Shown here in pieces: positions 12,248 through 20,695 of a stretch of 55,870 nt of DNA. Within the stretch, counting starts at the first letter, position 1. Every line of letters starts with the position of its first letter. The notes under the pieces were generated by a model that made no database searches, had not been told where the DNA came from, and worked only from the letters and a program-made list of their open reading frames with translations. A program made the position numbers and the translations under genes. The stretch comes from Rubrobacter sp. (GTDB taxonomy: Bacteria; Actinomycetota; Rubrobacteria; Rubrobacterales; Rubrobacteraceae), in contig JADDPR010000068.1 in assembly GCA_016781775.1 (NCBI GenBank), positions 1 to 55,870 on the forward strand, in the 5' to 3' direction.

Positions 12248-13426
12248 ATGCGGACGGACACGATAGGGCGGGCGATACTCAAGGGCAAGGGCGCCGCGCG
12301 GGCGCGGGCCGGTCACCCCTGGATCTACCGCTCCGACGTCGCCGAGGCCGAGGGTGGAGCCGGCGACGTGGTCCGCGTCACCGACCGGGCCGGCCGCCTC
12401 CTCGGACGTGCCTTCTACAACCCCCAAAGCGAGATAACCCTCCGCATCGTCACCCGGGAGGATGAGGAGACGGACGAAGCCTGGTTTCGTGCCCGCATCC
12501 AGAAAGCCCTCGCCTACCGCGAAGGGCTGAAGATAGACGCCGATGCCTACCGCCTCGTCCACTCCGAAGCCGACGGTCTGCCCGGCCTCGTCGTCGACCG
12601 CTACGGCGCGTACCTCGTCCTCCAGATCGGCTCGGCGGCGGTGGAGCGACGCCTCGACTGGGTCCTCCCCGCCCTACAGGACGGTCTCGCCCCCACCGGC
12701 ATCCTGCTCCGTGGCGACGCCGCCTCCCGCAGAAGGGAGGGCCTGGAGGTCGGAATACGGGTGCTCGCCGGCGAGGTCCCGGACCTCGTCGTGGCACGCG
12801 AGGGGCGCGTGCGCTACGAAGCCCGCCTCAAGACGGGCCAGAAGACCGGCTCCTTTCTCGACCAGCGCGAGAACCACGAGGCCGCCGCCCGGTACGTGGA
12901 GGGTGCCGAGAACGTCCTCGACGTCTTCTCCTACGCCGGAGGGTTCGCCCTGCACGCCGCGCAGGTGGCCAAAGGAGTAGAGGCAGTCGATTCCAGCGGG
13001 GGCGCCCTCGACGCCGCCCGGCGCAACGCGGAGATTAACGGCCTCGAGAACCTGACCTTTACCAGGGCGAGCGCCTTCGACCTCTTGCGGGAGCGTTCCG
13101 ATCGGGGGGAGCGCTACGACGCCGTGATCCTGGACCCGCCCGCCTTCGCCAAGTCCAGGCGAGAGGCCCCAAGGGCGACGCGCGCGTACAAGGAGATCAA
13201 CCTGCGCGCCATGAAGCTTCTCGCCCCTGGTGGGATCCTCGTTACCTGCTCCTGCTCCTACCACTTCTCGCGCGAGCTCATGGAGGACACCCTGCGCTCC
13301 GCCGCAGCCGACGCCGGCCGCACCATGCGCATCCGCGAGTGGCGCGGGCAGGCCTCCGACCACCCCGAGGTCCTCACGGTCCCCGAGACCCGCTACCTCA
13401 AGTGCGCGATCCTGGAGCGTGGGTAG
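12248..13426 (+). CDS. rlmI: class I rRNA cytosine-C5 methyltransferase, RlmI family
   Basis: 392 residues. The N-terminal PUA domain (about 8-85, RAGHPWIYRSDV) is followed by a linker domain and a Rossmann methyltransferase (about 195-385). Motif I is NVLDVFSYAGGFALHAA, motif IV ILDPPAFAKS (296-303), and the catalytic cysteines lie in TCSCSYH (C334/C336). This matches RlmI, which makes m5C at position 1962 (E. coli numbering) of 23S rRNA. The upstream frame is open for about 500 codons, but this is antisense to crtI; ATG 12248 has AGGAGA just upstream. Convergent with the ABC permease gene, 3 bp between stops, and no terminator hairpin fits between them. Confidence 0.9.
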   Translation: MRTDTIGRAILKGKGAARARAGHPWIYRSDVAEAEGGAGDVVRVTDRAGRLLGRAFYNPQSEITLRIVTREDEETDEAWFRARIQKALAYREGLKIDADAYRLVHSEADGLPGLVVDRYGAYLVLQIGSAAVERRLDWVLPALQDGLAPTGILLRGDAASRRREGLEVGIRVLAGEVPDLVVAREGRVRYEARLKTGQKTGSFLDQRENHEAAARYVEGAENVLDVFSYAGGFALHAAQVAKGVEAVDSSGGALDAARRNAEINGLENLTFTRASAFDLLRERSDRGERYDAVILDPPAFAKSRREAPRATRAYKEINLRAMKLLAPGGILVTCSCSYHFSRELMEDTLRSAAADAGRTMRIREWRGQASDHPEVLTVPETRYLKCAILERG

Positions 13427-13429
13427 GGG

Positions 13430-15988
13430 CTACTCGTACTGGACGGCCTCGACGATGTTCGTCCTCGCCGCGGAGCGAGCGGGGAGGAGGCCCGCGAAGA
13501 CGCCGATAAAGAGCCCCGAGACGAGCGCCAACACCGCCGGGATCTCCGGGTAGTGGAAGACGACCTCGAAGCCTCCGGCGGAGGAGCCCAGGACGAAGAG
13601 GTAGCCGAGCAGGGAGCCAACCACTATGCCTACGGTGCAGCCTATGAGGCTTATGACGATGCCCTCGTCGATGATGAGGCGCCCGACCTGGAACCTCGTC
13701 GTGCCGATGGCTCTCAGGATTCCTATCTCCCGCGTACGCTCGAACACGCTCATGGACAAGGTGTTGACGACCCCGAAGGCCGAGACGGCGACGGAGACGC
13801 CCATGATGGCGTAGAAGAACACGTACTGGCGGTTGAAGTCGCTCTCTATCTGCTCCTTCCACTCGGCGTTGGAGTAGAGCGTGAGCTGCGGGTAGTCCTT
13901 CAGGACCGCCCCGACTTCCCTGCCGATCTCCCCCCGGTCGGCGCCGGGCTCGGCCCTTATGGCGAGAAACCCGTCCGCGTCCACCCCGAAGTCGCGAGCC
14001 ATCGTCTCCTTCGAGACGTACACCCCGGTTCCGCCGGCGAGAATGTCGTTCTCGACCACCCCGGCGACACGATAGGTTTGCGTACCCCGGATGCCCTTCA
14101 GCTCCACCTCGTCGCCCGGGCCCAGGTTCCGCCTCTCGGCGAGTTGCTGACCCACGAGCGCCTCGCCCTCGCTCAGAGCGGCGAAAGCTTCGGCGCCGCC
14201 GTTTATGTTCAGGCGGAAAATCTCCGGGTAGCTCTCGTCCACCCCGAGAACGACGTTGACCTCCCGGCCGTCGCGCCGGATCGTGGTGGCGATGCCGGTC
14301 GTCTCCGCGACGCCGGGGACGCGGGAAACCTCCTCCTCAAGCCCCCCGGAGAAGGTGACGTCGAAGTCCGAGTTCGCCGGCTGAACGACGAAGTCGCTGC
14401 CCAGGGAGTCTTCGAGGTAGGTACGGATCGAGCCGAGGACGCTCCCGCCGAGGGCACTGAAGGCGACGACGAGCGAGATCCCGACCATCAGCGCCGAGGC
14501 CGTGAGCGCCGTCCGTCCCCTGTTGCGCGTCGCGTTTGTAGCCGCCATCTTCCCCTCGACCCCGAAGAGGAGCCTCAAGAAGGGCGAGAAGAGGGCGGAG
14601 AGTGGCCGGACGAGCGCCGGGATGATCAGCGAAACCCCGAGGAACGTCCCCACCACGCCCGCTATGCCCGACGCATACACGAGCCCGCTCAGCTCCGTAG
14701 AAAGGTTCTTCGCCAGGTAGTAGGTCCACGGCGCCCCGACCCCGACGAGCAGGAGCCCCAGGACCGGCAGGAGGCGCGAGCCCCTCGTCCGGCCCGAAGC
14801 GGCGGACCCGCCCGTGCGGGCGCGCATCGCCTCGACGGGGCTGACCCTCCCGGCGCGCAGGGCCGGGTAGAGGGCGGCGAGGACGGTTACGAGCAGGCCG
14901 ACGACGACCGCCGCGACGATGGCGAAGGGGGAGAGGGAGAGCCCGGTGACCTCGAAACGGAAGGCGCGGCCGAAAAGGTAGACGAGGCCCCTCGCCATCC
15001 CGTAGCCTAAGAGGAGGCCCAGGACCGAGCCGATTATCCCGAGGATCGTCGCCTCCAGGATCACGGAGCGCGAGATCATGGCTCTCGTCGCCCCCAATGC
15101 CCGGAGCATCCCGAGCTCGCGCGTCCTCTCCAGGACGGTCATCGAGAGGGCGTTGAAGACGAGAAACGCGCCGACGAAGAGCGCGGTCCCGGCGAAGAAG
15201 AGCAGCGCGATCCTGAAGCCCTGAAATTGCGCATCGACCTGCGCCGTGCGCGTCTCGCTCCTCTCGGCCTGCAACCCCTCCCCGAGCCCCCGCTCCAGCC
15301 TGCCTTCGAGCGCGGCCACCGCCCCCTCGTCCGTCGCCTCGACGGCGATGCCCGTGATCTTGCCGGGCTTGTCGAAGACCCTCTGCGCCTCGGGGAGCGG
15401 CATCATCCCGAACGAGACCCCGCCGAAGGACCCGCCGGGAATCCGCAGAAGCCCCACGACCGTAAGATCGGTCGGCCCCTGGGCCGTCCCGATCCTGATC
15501 TCATCGCCCGGCCGAACCCCCAAGGACTCGGCCGAGTTGCCGTCCAGCGCGACCTGGGCCCCCTCCTCGGGGTACTCGCCCTCCGCGAGCTCGAAGCCCG
15601 TGGCGAGCGACGCGGTCTCCGGCTCGACCCCGAAGACGCGCATGCTCCGCACCTCCGGCAACCCTCGCTCGTCCACCCCTCCGAGCAGGAGCGAGGCCGA
15701 TTGCGAGAGCCTGGGGGCCGCGGACTCCACGTCGGGCGTGGCGCGAACCTCCTTTAGAAGCTCCTCGTCGAACGGCCCGTTGCCGCCCGCCGCCGTCACC
15801 GTCAGGTCGGCGGCGCCGTAGGCGCGGGAGAAAAGCTCCCTGAACGCCCCCGACATGGTGTCCGACAGCGTGATCACCCCGAAGACGATCCCGACGCCCA
15901 GCACGATCCCGACCGCCGTCAGGAGCGTGCGCTGAAGCCGGGCGCCGAGGTTGCGCAGGGAGAGGTTGGAGAAACGCTTGAGCCTCAT
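13430..15988 (-). CDS. MacB/FtsX-family ABC transporter permease with duplicated halves
   Basis: 852 residues with two repeats of [N-terminal helix + extracytoplasmic MacB-PCD-like domain + three-helix FtsX core]. The first FtsX core, about residues 255-390, contains ALSMTVLERTRELGMLRALG; the second, about 725-850, contains TLSMSVFERTREIGILRAIG. These near-copies show internal duplication. Each half begins with a helix preceded by an R-rich segment (LRNLGARLQRTLLTAVG and ATRNRGRTALTASALMVG). The usual partner is a MacB-like ATPase; one is encoded on the same strand upstream (16967-17719), separated by a gene on the other strand. Such transporters export lipids, lipoproteins or peptides, or signal mechanically; the substrate is unknown here. 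ATG 15988 has GGAG 7 nt upstream. Confidence 0.9.
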   Translation of the reverse strand: MRLKRFSNLSLRNLGARLQRTLLTAVGIVLGVGIVFGVITLSDTMSGAFRELFSRAYGAADLTVTAAGGNGPFDEELLKEVRATPDVESAAPRLSQSASLLLGGVDERGLPEVRSMRVFGVEPETASLATGFELAEGEYPEEGAQVALDGNSAESLGVRPGDEIRIGTAQGPTDLTVVGLLRIPGGSFGGVSFGMMPLPEAQRVFDKPGKITGIAVEATDEGAVAALEGRLERGLGEGLQAERSETRTAQVDAQFQGFRIALLFFAGTALFVGAFLVFNALSMTVLERTRELGMLRALGATRAMISRSVILEATILGIIGSVLGLLLGYGMARGLVYLFGRAFRFEVTGLSLSPFAIVAAVVVGLLVTVLAALYPALRAGRVSPVEAMRARTGGSAASGRTRGSRLLPVLGLLLVGVGAPWTYYLAKNLSTELSGLVYASGIAGVVGTFLGVSLIIPALVRPLSALFSPFLRLLFGVEGKMAATNATRNRGRTALTASALMVGISLVVAFSALGGSVLGSIRTYLEDSLGSDFVVQPANSDFDVTFSGGLEEEVSRVPGVAETTGIATTIRRDGREVNVVLGVDESYPEIFRLNINGGAEAFAALSEGEALVGQQLAERRNLGPGDEVELKGIRGTQTYRVAGVVENDILAGGTGVYVSKETMARDFGVDADGFLAIRAEPGADRGEIGREVGAVLKDYPQLTLYSNAEWKEQIESDFNRQYVFFYAIMGVSVAVSAFGVVNTLSMSVFERTREIGILRAIGTTRFQVGRLIIDEGIVISLIGCTVGIVVGSLLGYLFVLGSSAGGFEVVFHYPEIPAVLALVSGLFIGVFAGLLPARSAARTNIVEAVQYE

Positions 15989-16086
15989 GGATGCTCCGAG
16001 TCTAGTTCATCGGGATTGATAGGCGTCCGGTGCTGGCCTACACTTCGCGCGTCCATGCGAACGTGGGAGAGGATCTGGAGGGCGGG

Positions 16087-16491
16087 ATGGATCACGACGT
16101 AGGAGTCGTCGGGCGGGAGGACAGGCACTCCAGAATGGGGATCGCCTCGTTCGTCATCGCCATCCTGTCGATCCTGGGGATAGTCCTGTTCTTCGTCCTC
16201 ATCTCCTCCGTAGCCTCGTCCCTCGTGGGCCCCGACCCCCAGAACTTCGACCCCAACAGCATCAGCCCGGACTCGCCGCTGGCGACGACCCTTTTCTTCC
16301 TTTCGCTGTTGTTCTTCGGCAGCGTGCTCATAACCGTCGTCGGCCTCGGGCTCGGGATCGCCGGCCTCGTCCAACGCCGCCGCAAAAAGCTTTTCGCGGC
16401 CCTCGGCACCACCCTCAACGGCCTCATAGTCCTCGGCGTCGTCTCCCTCATCCTGCTGGGCATCGTCCTCGGAGGCGCAACGGGGGCGTAA
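16087..16491 (+). CDS. small membrane protein, DUF4190-like
   Basis: 134 residues from ATG 16087, preceded by GGAGGGCGGG. Three predicted membrane helices (about 20-45, 65-92 and 100-130) with a short loop rich in Asp, Pro and Asn between the first two (DPQNFDPNSISPDSP). The arrangement of a polar N-terminus followed by ASFVIAILSILGI and GLGLGIAGLVQRRRKK resembles DUF4190 domain proteins. Placed between the two genes of a minus-strand ABC exporter, in the opposite direction. Function unknown. Confidence 0.75.
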   Translation: MDHDVGVVGREDRHSRMGIASFVIAILSILGIVLFFVLISSVASSLVGPDPQNFDPNSISPDSPLATTLFFLSLLFFGSVLITVVGLGLGIAGLVQRRRKKLFAALGTTLNGLIVLGVVSLILLGIVLGGATGA

Positions 16492-16966
16492 CCGCTCAAC
16501 GCCCATCCCGCGCCACGCCCGCATTTCCAGGTTATCGCCTGGAGGGGAAACGGCGCGCACCGGCCACGAGTCCGACGGGACAGGCAAGACCCTTGCCCGG
16601 GCACATCTGCTGGAGAAGATAGAGGCCCGGGAGGCAGGTATGCCTCGTTCGTAATCGCCCCATTCGCAACCGTAGTCGTTATGCCCGCCGTTCCTACCGG
16701 CGATTCCGTAGATGCTTTAGCCTGGGGCGAGCGGTGCCGGTGGAGCATGCACCCACAAGCCCCGCTGATACTCCTCGCTAATACAGGCCTCGTAGCTATC
16801 TCTACCTTCTCCCTCGGTGCTCGGCGTCTACGGGCTCATTCGGGGGCCTCGGAACAAGCCCCTCGCCGGGCCAGGAGCCCTCCTGGCGGACCGGATGCGT
16901 CCGTCGCAGAGGCCCTCGGCGTACTCGTCGACTTCGGTATCGTGACGCAGGCAGGATTACGACGCC
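16492..16966 (+). other. 475 bp without a convincing gene
   Basis: Frames here lack a Shine-Dalgarno sequence, have many arginines and match nothing I know. A plus-strand frame from about 16780 (NTGLVAISTFSLGARRL and later ASVAEALGVLVDFGIVTQ) may be a decayed coding remnant, but I cannot support it. No terminator or riboswitch is recognised. Confidence 0.4.
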
Positions 16967-17719
16967 CTAGCCCGCCGATTCCAGCGTCCTGATGCGCTCG
17001 AAGATCTCGTCGGCGTCCGGCTCGCGGGCCTCGTCCACGACCCTTCCGTCGGCTAGAAACACGACCCTATCGGCCACGGCCGCCGCCCGCGCGTCGTGCG
17101 TGACCATGACCACCGTCTGCCCGTAGCGGGCCGCTGACTCCCGCAGAAGCTCCAGCACCCCGGCGCCCGTCTTCGAGTCGAGGTTGCCGGTCGGCTCGTC
17201 GGCGAGGACGAGGTCCGGGTTGCGCACGAGCGCGCGGGCTATGGCGACCCGTTGCTGTTCGCCCCCCGAGAGCTCGTCCGGCCTGTGGTTCCGGCGCTCC
17301 TCCAGCCCCACGAGCGAGAAAAGCTCGTCGAGACGCTCCGCATACCTCGCGGTCCCCTCGCCGGAGATAAGGACCGGCAGCATCACGTTCTCCTCCGCCG
17401 TGAGCGTCGGGATAAGGTTGAAAAACTGGAAGACGAACCCCATCCTCGACCTCCTCAGGAGCGTGAGCTTCTTGTCCGAGAGCCCCGAGAGGTCCGTACC
17501 CCCGATCACCACCCGCCCCGAGGAAGGCTCCTCCAGCGCCCCGAGGATGTGCAGCAGGGTGCTCTTCCCCGACCCCGAGGGACCCATGATCGCGGCGAAC
17601 TCCCCCGCCGCGAAACTTAGAGAAACGCCCTTCAAAGCCCGTACCGCCGTCGGCCCCGACCCGTAGACCTTCTCCAGGTCCACGACCTCGACCGCAACGT
17701 TGTTCGATCCCTCGCTCAC
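16967..17719 (-). CDS. MacB/LolD-type ABC transporter ATPase
   Basis: 250 residues. Walker [10 protein letters not shown] (46-54), Q-loop [16 protein letters not shown], signature [15 protein letters not shown], Walker [13 protein letters not shown] and H-loop VTHD are all present. The [10 protein letters not shown] form marks the MacB/LolD/FtsE class that pairs with FtsX-type permeases, so it very probably drives the 13430-15988 permease. The GTG at 17719 is chosen because the coding similarity begins there and a TATACT -10 box ends 6 nt upstream, which would make the mRNA leaderless; an open frame continues upstream to 17827 without an RBS. Confidence 0.93.
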   Translation of the reverse strand: MSEGSNNVAVEVVDLEKVYGSGPTAVRALKGVSLSFAAGEFAAIMGPSGSGKSTLLHILGALEEPSSGRVVIGGTDLSGLSDKKLTLLRRSRMGFVFQFFNLIPTLTAEENVMLPVLISGEGTARYAERLDELFSLVGLEERRNHRPDELSGGEQQRVAIARALVRNPDLVLADEPTGNLDSKTGAGVLELLRESAARYGQTVVMVTHDARAAAVADRVVFLADGRVVDEAREPDADEIFERIRTLESAG

Positions 17720-17725
17720 ACACCG

Positions 17726-17731
17726 AGTATA
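17726..17731 (-). promoter_or_regulatory. -10 box for a leaderless ABC ATPase mRNA
   Basis: TATACT at 17731-17726 on the minus strand, 6 nt before the GTG start. No good -35 was found at 16-18 nt. The spacing puts the transcription start on or next to the start codon. Confidence 0.5.
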
Positions 17732-17938
17732 GCCGCGCGGAGGCGAAGCAAGGTGAAGCCGGATACGCAACGAGAATCGCGCCGACAAAAGCTCGCCGGC
17801 GCCTTCGGGATCAGGCGCGACCAACACCGGTCCGCGCTACGGTCTAGCCAGCGAACGGTGCCGGCGAGTACGCCGGAGACCATCCTCGTCGTCGGCGGAA
17901 TGCTTGCGGTGAGCTGGCCTGCTCCGGCTCCCGGGAGT

Positions 17939-17967
17939 TTGTAACTCCATGACACTACTGTTAAACT
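17939..17967 (+). promoter_or_regulatory. sigma-A promoter of the rpsF-rpsR-rplI operon
   Basis: TTGTAA (17939-17944), 17-nt spacer, TAAACT (17962-17967). The start near 17974 gives a leader of 40 to 75 nt depending on which rpsF start is used. Confidence 0.6.
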
Positions 17968-18014
17968 AGCAAAGTAATCGAATAAGCCCCTGCTTTCCGG
18001 GCGGAGCCATCCGT

Positions 18015-18386
18015 TTGCGGGAAGCCGAACAAGACCGGAGGAGGCGCAAGATAGATACTTACGAAGTAATGCTCATAGTCATCCCGGAGCTCGACGAGGA
18101 GCAGGTCGAGAACACGGTGGCGCGTTTTCGCACCATCATCGAGCGGACGGGCGGCGAGGTCGGCGAGCAGAACAACTGGGGCCGGCGCAAGCTGGCGTAC
18201 GAGATAGACCACCGCGCCGACGGTTTCTACTTCGTCGTGCAGTTCACCGCCGGCGAGCGGACGCTCGTGGAGCTCAAGCGCATCCTGCGCGTCTCCGACG
18301 ACGTCCTGCGGCACATGATCGTGAAGCTCCCGCCGAACTACGCAAGCCGGACGCTCTCCGAGGAGACGGCCGAGGTCGCGGGCTAG
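18015..18386 (+). CDS. rpsF: 30S ribosomal protein S6
   Basis: The S6 ferredoxin-like core is clear: TYEVMLIVIPELDEEQVENT, the GGEV and WGRRKLAYEID strands, and YFVVQFTA. The start is uncertain. TTG 18015 (GGAG 8 nt upstream) gives 123 residues with an Arg-rich N-terminal extension (MREAEQDRRRRK). The strongest Shine-Dalgarno sequence, GGAGGAGG at 18037-18044, sits 6 nt before an ATA codon at 18051; starting there would give an ordinary S6 beginning (M)DTYEVM. No ATG/GTG/TTG is available at that site. I keep the TTG coordinate because AUA starts are very rare. S6 binds S18 in the 30S platform, and rpsR follows after 27 nt. Confidence 0.9.
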   Translation: MREAEQDRRRRKIDTYEVMLIVIPELDEEQVENTVARFRTIIERTGGEVGEQNNWGRRKLAYEIDHRADGFYFVVQFTAGERTLVELKRILRVSDDVLRHMIVKLPPNYASRTLSEETAEVAG

Positions 18387-18413
18387 CACCCCAACAAGAG
18401 GAGAACACAAGAG

Positions 18414-18668
18414 ATGGGTCAGAGGAGAAGGAGCGGCGGCTCGCGCCGGGAGCGTCCGGTCAAGGCGAAGCCGTGCGTGTTCCACAAGGAAGACATAACG
18501 TACGTGGACTACAAGGACTACAACATGCTCCGCAGGTTCACGTCGGACCGCGGCAAGATCCGCGCCCGCAGGGTCACCGGGCTCTGCCCGCAGCACCAGC
18601 GCGAGGCCGCCGCGGCGATCAAGCGCGCCCGCGAGATGGCGCTCCTGCCGTACGTGGCCGGACAGTAG
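18414..18668 (+). CDS. rpsR: 30S ribosomal protein S18
   Basis: 84 residues, with the S18 core [20 protein letters not shown] and ALLPYV. The zinc-site region reads CVFH...CPQH. In S18 proteins of the zinc-binding type (for example in mycobacteria) the first pair is CxxC, so one Cys has become His here; the set could still bind zinc. It lies between rpsF and rplI. The usual ssb gene between rpsF and rpsR is absent. Confidence 0.96.
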   Translation: MGQRRRSGGSRRERPVKAKPCVFHKEDITYVDYKDYNMLRRFTSDRGKIRARRVTGLCPQHQREAAAAIKRAREMALLPYVAGQ

Positions 18669-18679
18669 GGGGGTACGCC

Positions 18680-19129
18680 ATGCAGGTGATCCTGAAGCAG
18701 GACGTAGAAAAGATCGGCCAGCGGGGCGAGATCGTGGACGTTAGCCGCGGCTACGTGCGCAACTTCCTCGTCCCGCGCGGCCTCGCCGAGGTGGCGACCG
18801 CCGCCAAGATGGAAGAGGCGCGACGCGAGATCCAGGAGGCCGAGGAGCGCGACCGCCGCATGGCCGAGCGCGCCGGCGAGGTGGCCGCGACCTTGAACAA
18901 GAGCGTCATCACCATCGAGGCCCGCACCGGGGAGGACGAGCGCATCTTCGGCTCTATCACCCCCGCGAACATCGCCCAGGCCATCGAGAGGGCCCGCGGC
19001 ATCCGGCTCGACCGGCGCCGCGTCAAGCTCGACGAGCCCATCAGGACCCTCGGCACCCACCAGGTGCCGGTCCAGGTGCACGGCGAGATCGAGGCGAGCG
19101 TCAAGGTCATCGTCGTTCCCAAGCTGTAA
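18680..19129 (+). CDS. rplI: 50S ribosomal protein L9
   Basis: 149 residues from ATG 18680, with GGGGGG 6 nt upstream. The N-terminal domain is canonical (MQVILKQDVEKIGQRGEIV then GYVRNFLVPRGLAEVAT), followed by the long connecting helix (about 42-75) and the C-terminal domain (RIFGSITPANIAQAI). It begins 11 nt after the rpsR stop and is the last gene before an intrinsic terminator. Confidence 0.97.
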   Translation: MQVILKQDVEKIGQRGEIVDVSRGYVRNFLVPRGLAEVATAAKMEEARREIQEAEERDRRMAERAGEVAATLNKSVITIEARTGEDERIFGSITPANIAQAIERARGIRLDRRRVKLDEPIRTLGTHQVPVQVHGEIEASVKVIVVPKL

Positions 19130-19180
19130 CGGGGCTAAAGCTCAGGTGTAACTTGGGCAGCAACCTAAACTAAAGCCTTA

Positions 19181-19210
19181 AGGACCCCGTCTTGTAACGG
19201 GGTCCTTTTT
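19181..19210 (+). terminator. intrinsic terminator after rplI
   Basis: Perfect 10-bp stem AGGACCCCGT / ACGGGGTCCT with a 6-nt loop, ending in TTTTTT (19205-19210). The dnaB start codon lies only 20 nt after the U tract, so the structure may also attenuate transcription into dnaB. Confidence 0.92.
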
Positions 19211-19229
19211 GGTCCATCCTTGGGAGTCC

Positions 19230-20642
19230 ATGGAACGGAGTAGCAGGGGGAGGATACGAGGAGTACCGGCTGGCCCATCAGTGGGCCCGGCCGATGCTCG
19301 CGTGCCACCGCACGACCTCGACGCCGAGAGGGCGGTGATAGGGGCGATGCTCGTCTCGGAGGCGGCCGTCTCGGTGGTGAGCGAGCGCCTCCAGGACGGC
19401 GACTTCTACTCCGAGACGCACCGGGTCTTGTACAGGTGCATGATGCGCCTCGCCGAGCGCGGCGACCCCATAGACCAGCTCACCCTCGCCGGGGAGCTCC
19501 GCAACGTCGGCGAGTTCGACCGCGTGGGCGGACGCCAGTACGTCTTCCAGCTTGTCGAGAGCGTCCCGACCGCGGCGAACGCCGCGAGGTACGCGGAGAT
19601 CGTGCGCGGCAAAGCGCTGCTACGGTCCGTCATAGACGCCGGCAGCCGCATCACCGAAGAGGCCTTCAACGAGCCCGAGGACGTCACGCAGGCCCTCGAC
19701 GCCGCCGAGCAGCTTATCTACGGCGTCTCGAATCGCACCATGAAAGAGCAGCTCGCCCCCGTCTCCGAGCTCGCGCCGGGAGCTTTGGAGATGATTCAGA
19801 AGCTCTACGAGCAGGAGGGCGAGGTCACCGGCGTCGAGACGGGCTTCGAGGACCTCGACGGGTTGACGACCGGCTTCCACAAGAGCGATCTCGTGGTACT
19901 GGCCGCAAGGCCTGCAATGGGAAAAACCGCCATGGCGCTCAACGCTATCTGGCACGCGGCGGGGGTCAAGGGGTTGCCGGTTGCGATCTTTTCTCTGGAG
20001 ATGAGCAAGGAGCAGCTCGTCCAGCGCCTCATAAGCCAGACGACGCGTATCAGGACGCAGGACCTCAGGAGCGGTAACGTCAAGGCCGAGGACTGGCCGA
20101 AACTCGTGCGCGGGGTGGCTGAGGTCGCGCGGGCGCCCATCTGGATCGACGACTCCGCCGGCGTGAACCTCATGGAGATGCGCGCCAAGACGCGGCGTCT
20201 GGCGTCGCGCCTCAACTCGCAGAGGGACGAGAACGGGGAGCCGGGACCGCCGCTCTCCCTTATCGTCATCGACTACCTGCAGCTTATGGTCGGCAACAGC
20301 CGCGAGAACCGCCAGCAGGAGATCGCGGAGATCAGCCGCGGCCTCAAGGTGCTCGCCCGCGACCTGGACGTTCCGGTATTGGCTATCGCGCAGCTCTCCC
20401 GTGCCGTCGAGCAGCGCCACGACAAGCGCCCACTCCTCTCGGACCTTCGCGACTCGGGCGCCATCGAGCAGGACGCGGACATGGTGATGTTCCTCTACCG
20501 CGACGAGTACTACAACCCCGAGTCCGACGACAAGGGCATAGCCGAGGTCATCGTGGGCAAACACCGTAACGGCCCCACCGGCAAGGTCCAGCTCGCCTGG
20601 CTCGAGCAGTACACCAAGTTCGCCTCTCTGGCGCGGCGTTAG
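19230..20642 (+). CDS. dnaB: replicative DNA helicase DnaB
   Basis: 470 residues from ATG 19230 (GGGAG 4 nt upstream). The N-terminal DnaB domain (about 28-135, PPHDLDAERAVIGAML) is joined by a linker to the RecA-like domain. Walker A ARPAMGKTAMALNAI at about 226-240, FSLEMSKEQLVQRL, Walker B IVIDYLQLM, the arginine/Q region (LKVLARDLDVPVLAIAQLSR) and GPTGKVQLAWLEQYTKF are all present. No intein is seen at the usual insertion points. It is the fourth gene of the conserved rpsF cluster but is separated from it by a strong terminator. Hexameric helicase of the replication fork. Confidence 0.97.
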   Translation: MERSSRGRIRGVPAGPSVGPADARVPPHDLDAERAVIGAMLVSEAAVSVVSERLQDGDFYSETHRVLYRCMMRLAERGDPIDQLTLAGELRNVGEFDRVGGRQYVFQLVESVPTAANAARYAEIVRGKALLRSVIDAGSRITEEAFNEPEDVTQALDAAEQLIYGVSNRTMKEQLAPVSELAPGALEMIQKLYEQEGEVTGVETGFEDLDGLTTGFHKSDLVVLAARPAMGKTAMALNAIWHAAGVKGLPVAIFSLEMSKEQLVQRLISQTTRIRTQDLRSGNVKAEDWPKLVRGVAEVARAPIWIDDSAGVNLMEMRAKTRRLASRLNSQRDENGEPGPPLSLIVIDYLQLMVGNSRENRQQEIAEISRGLKVLARDLDVPVLAIAQLSRAVEQRHDKRPLLSDLRDSGAIEQDADMVMFLYRDEYYNPESDDKGIAEVIVGKHRNGPTGKVQLAWLEQYTKFASLARR

Positions 20643-20695
20643 CTTCGGAGCACCGGTAAGAAGTCGGTGCCCCGCAGGCGTGGCGCGAACTTACG

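Noticed and set aside
16681-16992. Possible 103-codon gene on the plus strand
   Set aside because: No ribosome-binding site, Arg/Pro/Ser-rich composition, and the end overlaps the stop of the ABC ATPase gene. Kept only as a possible decayed remnant.
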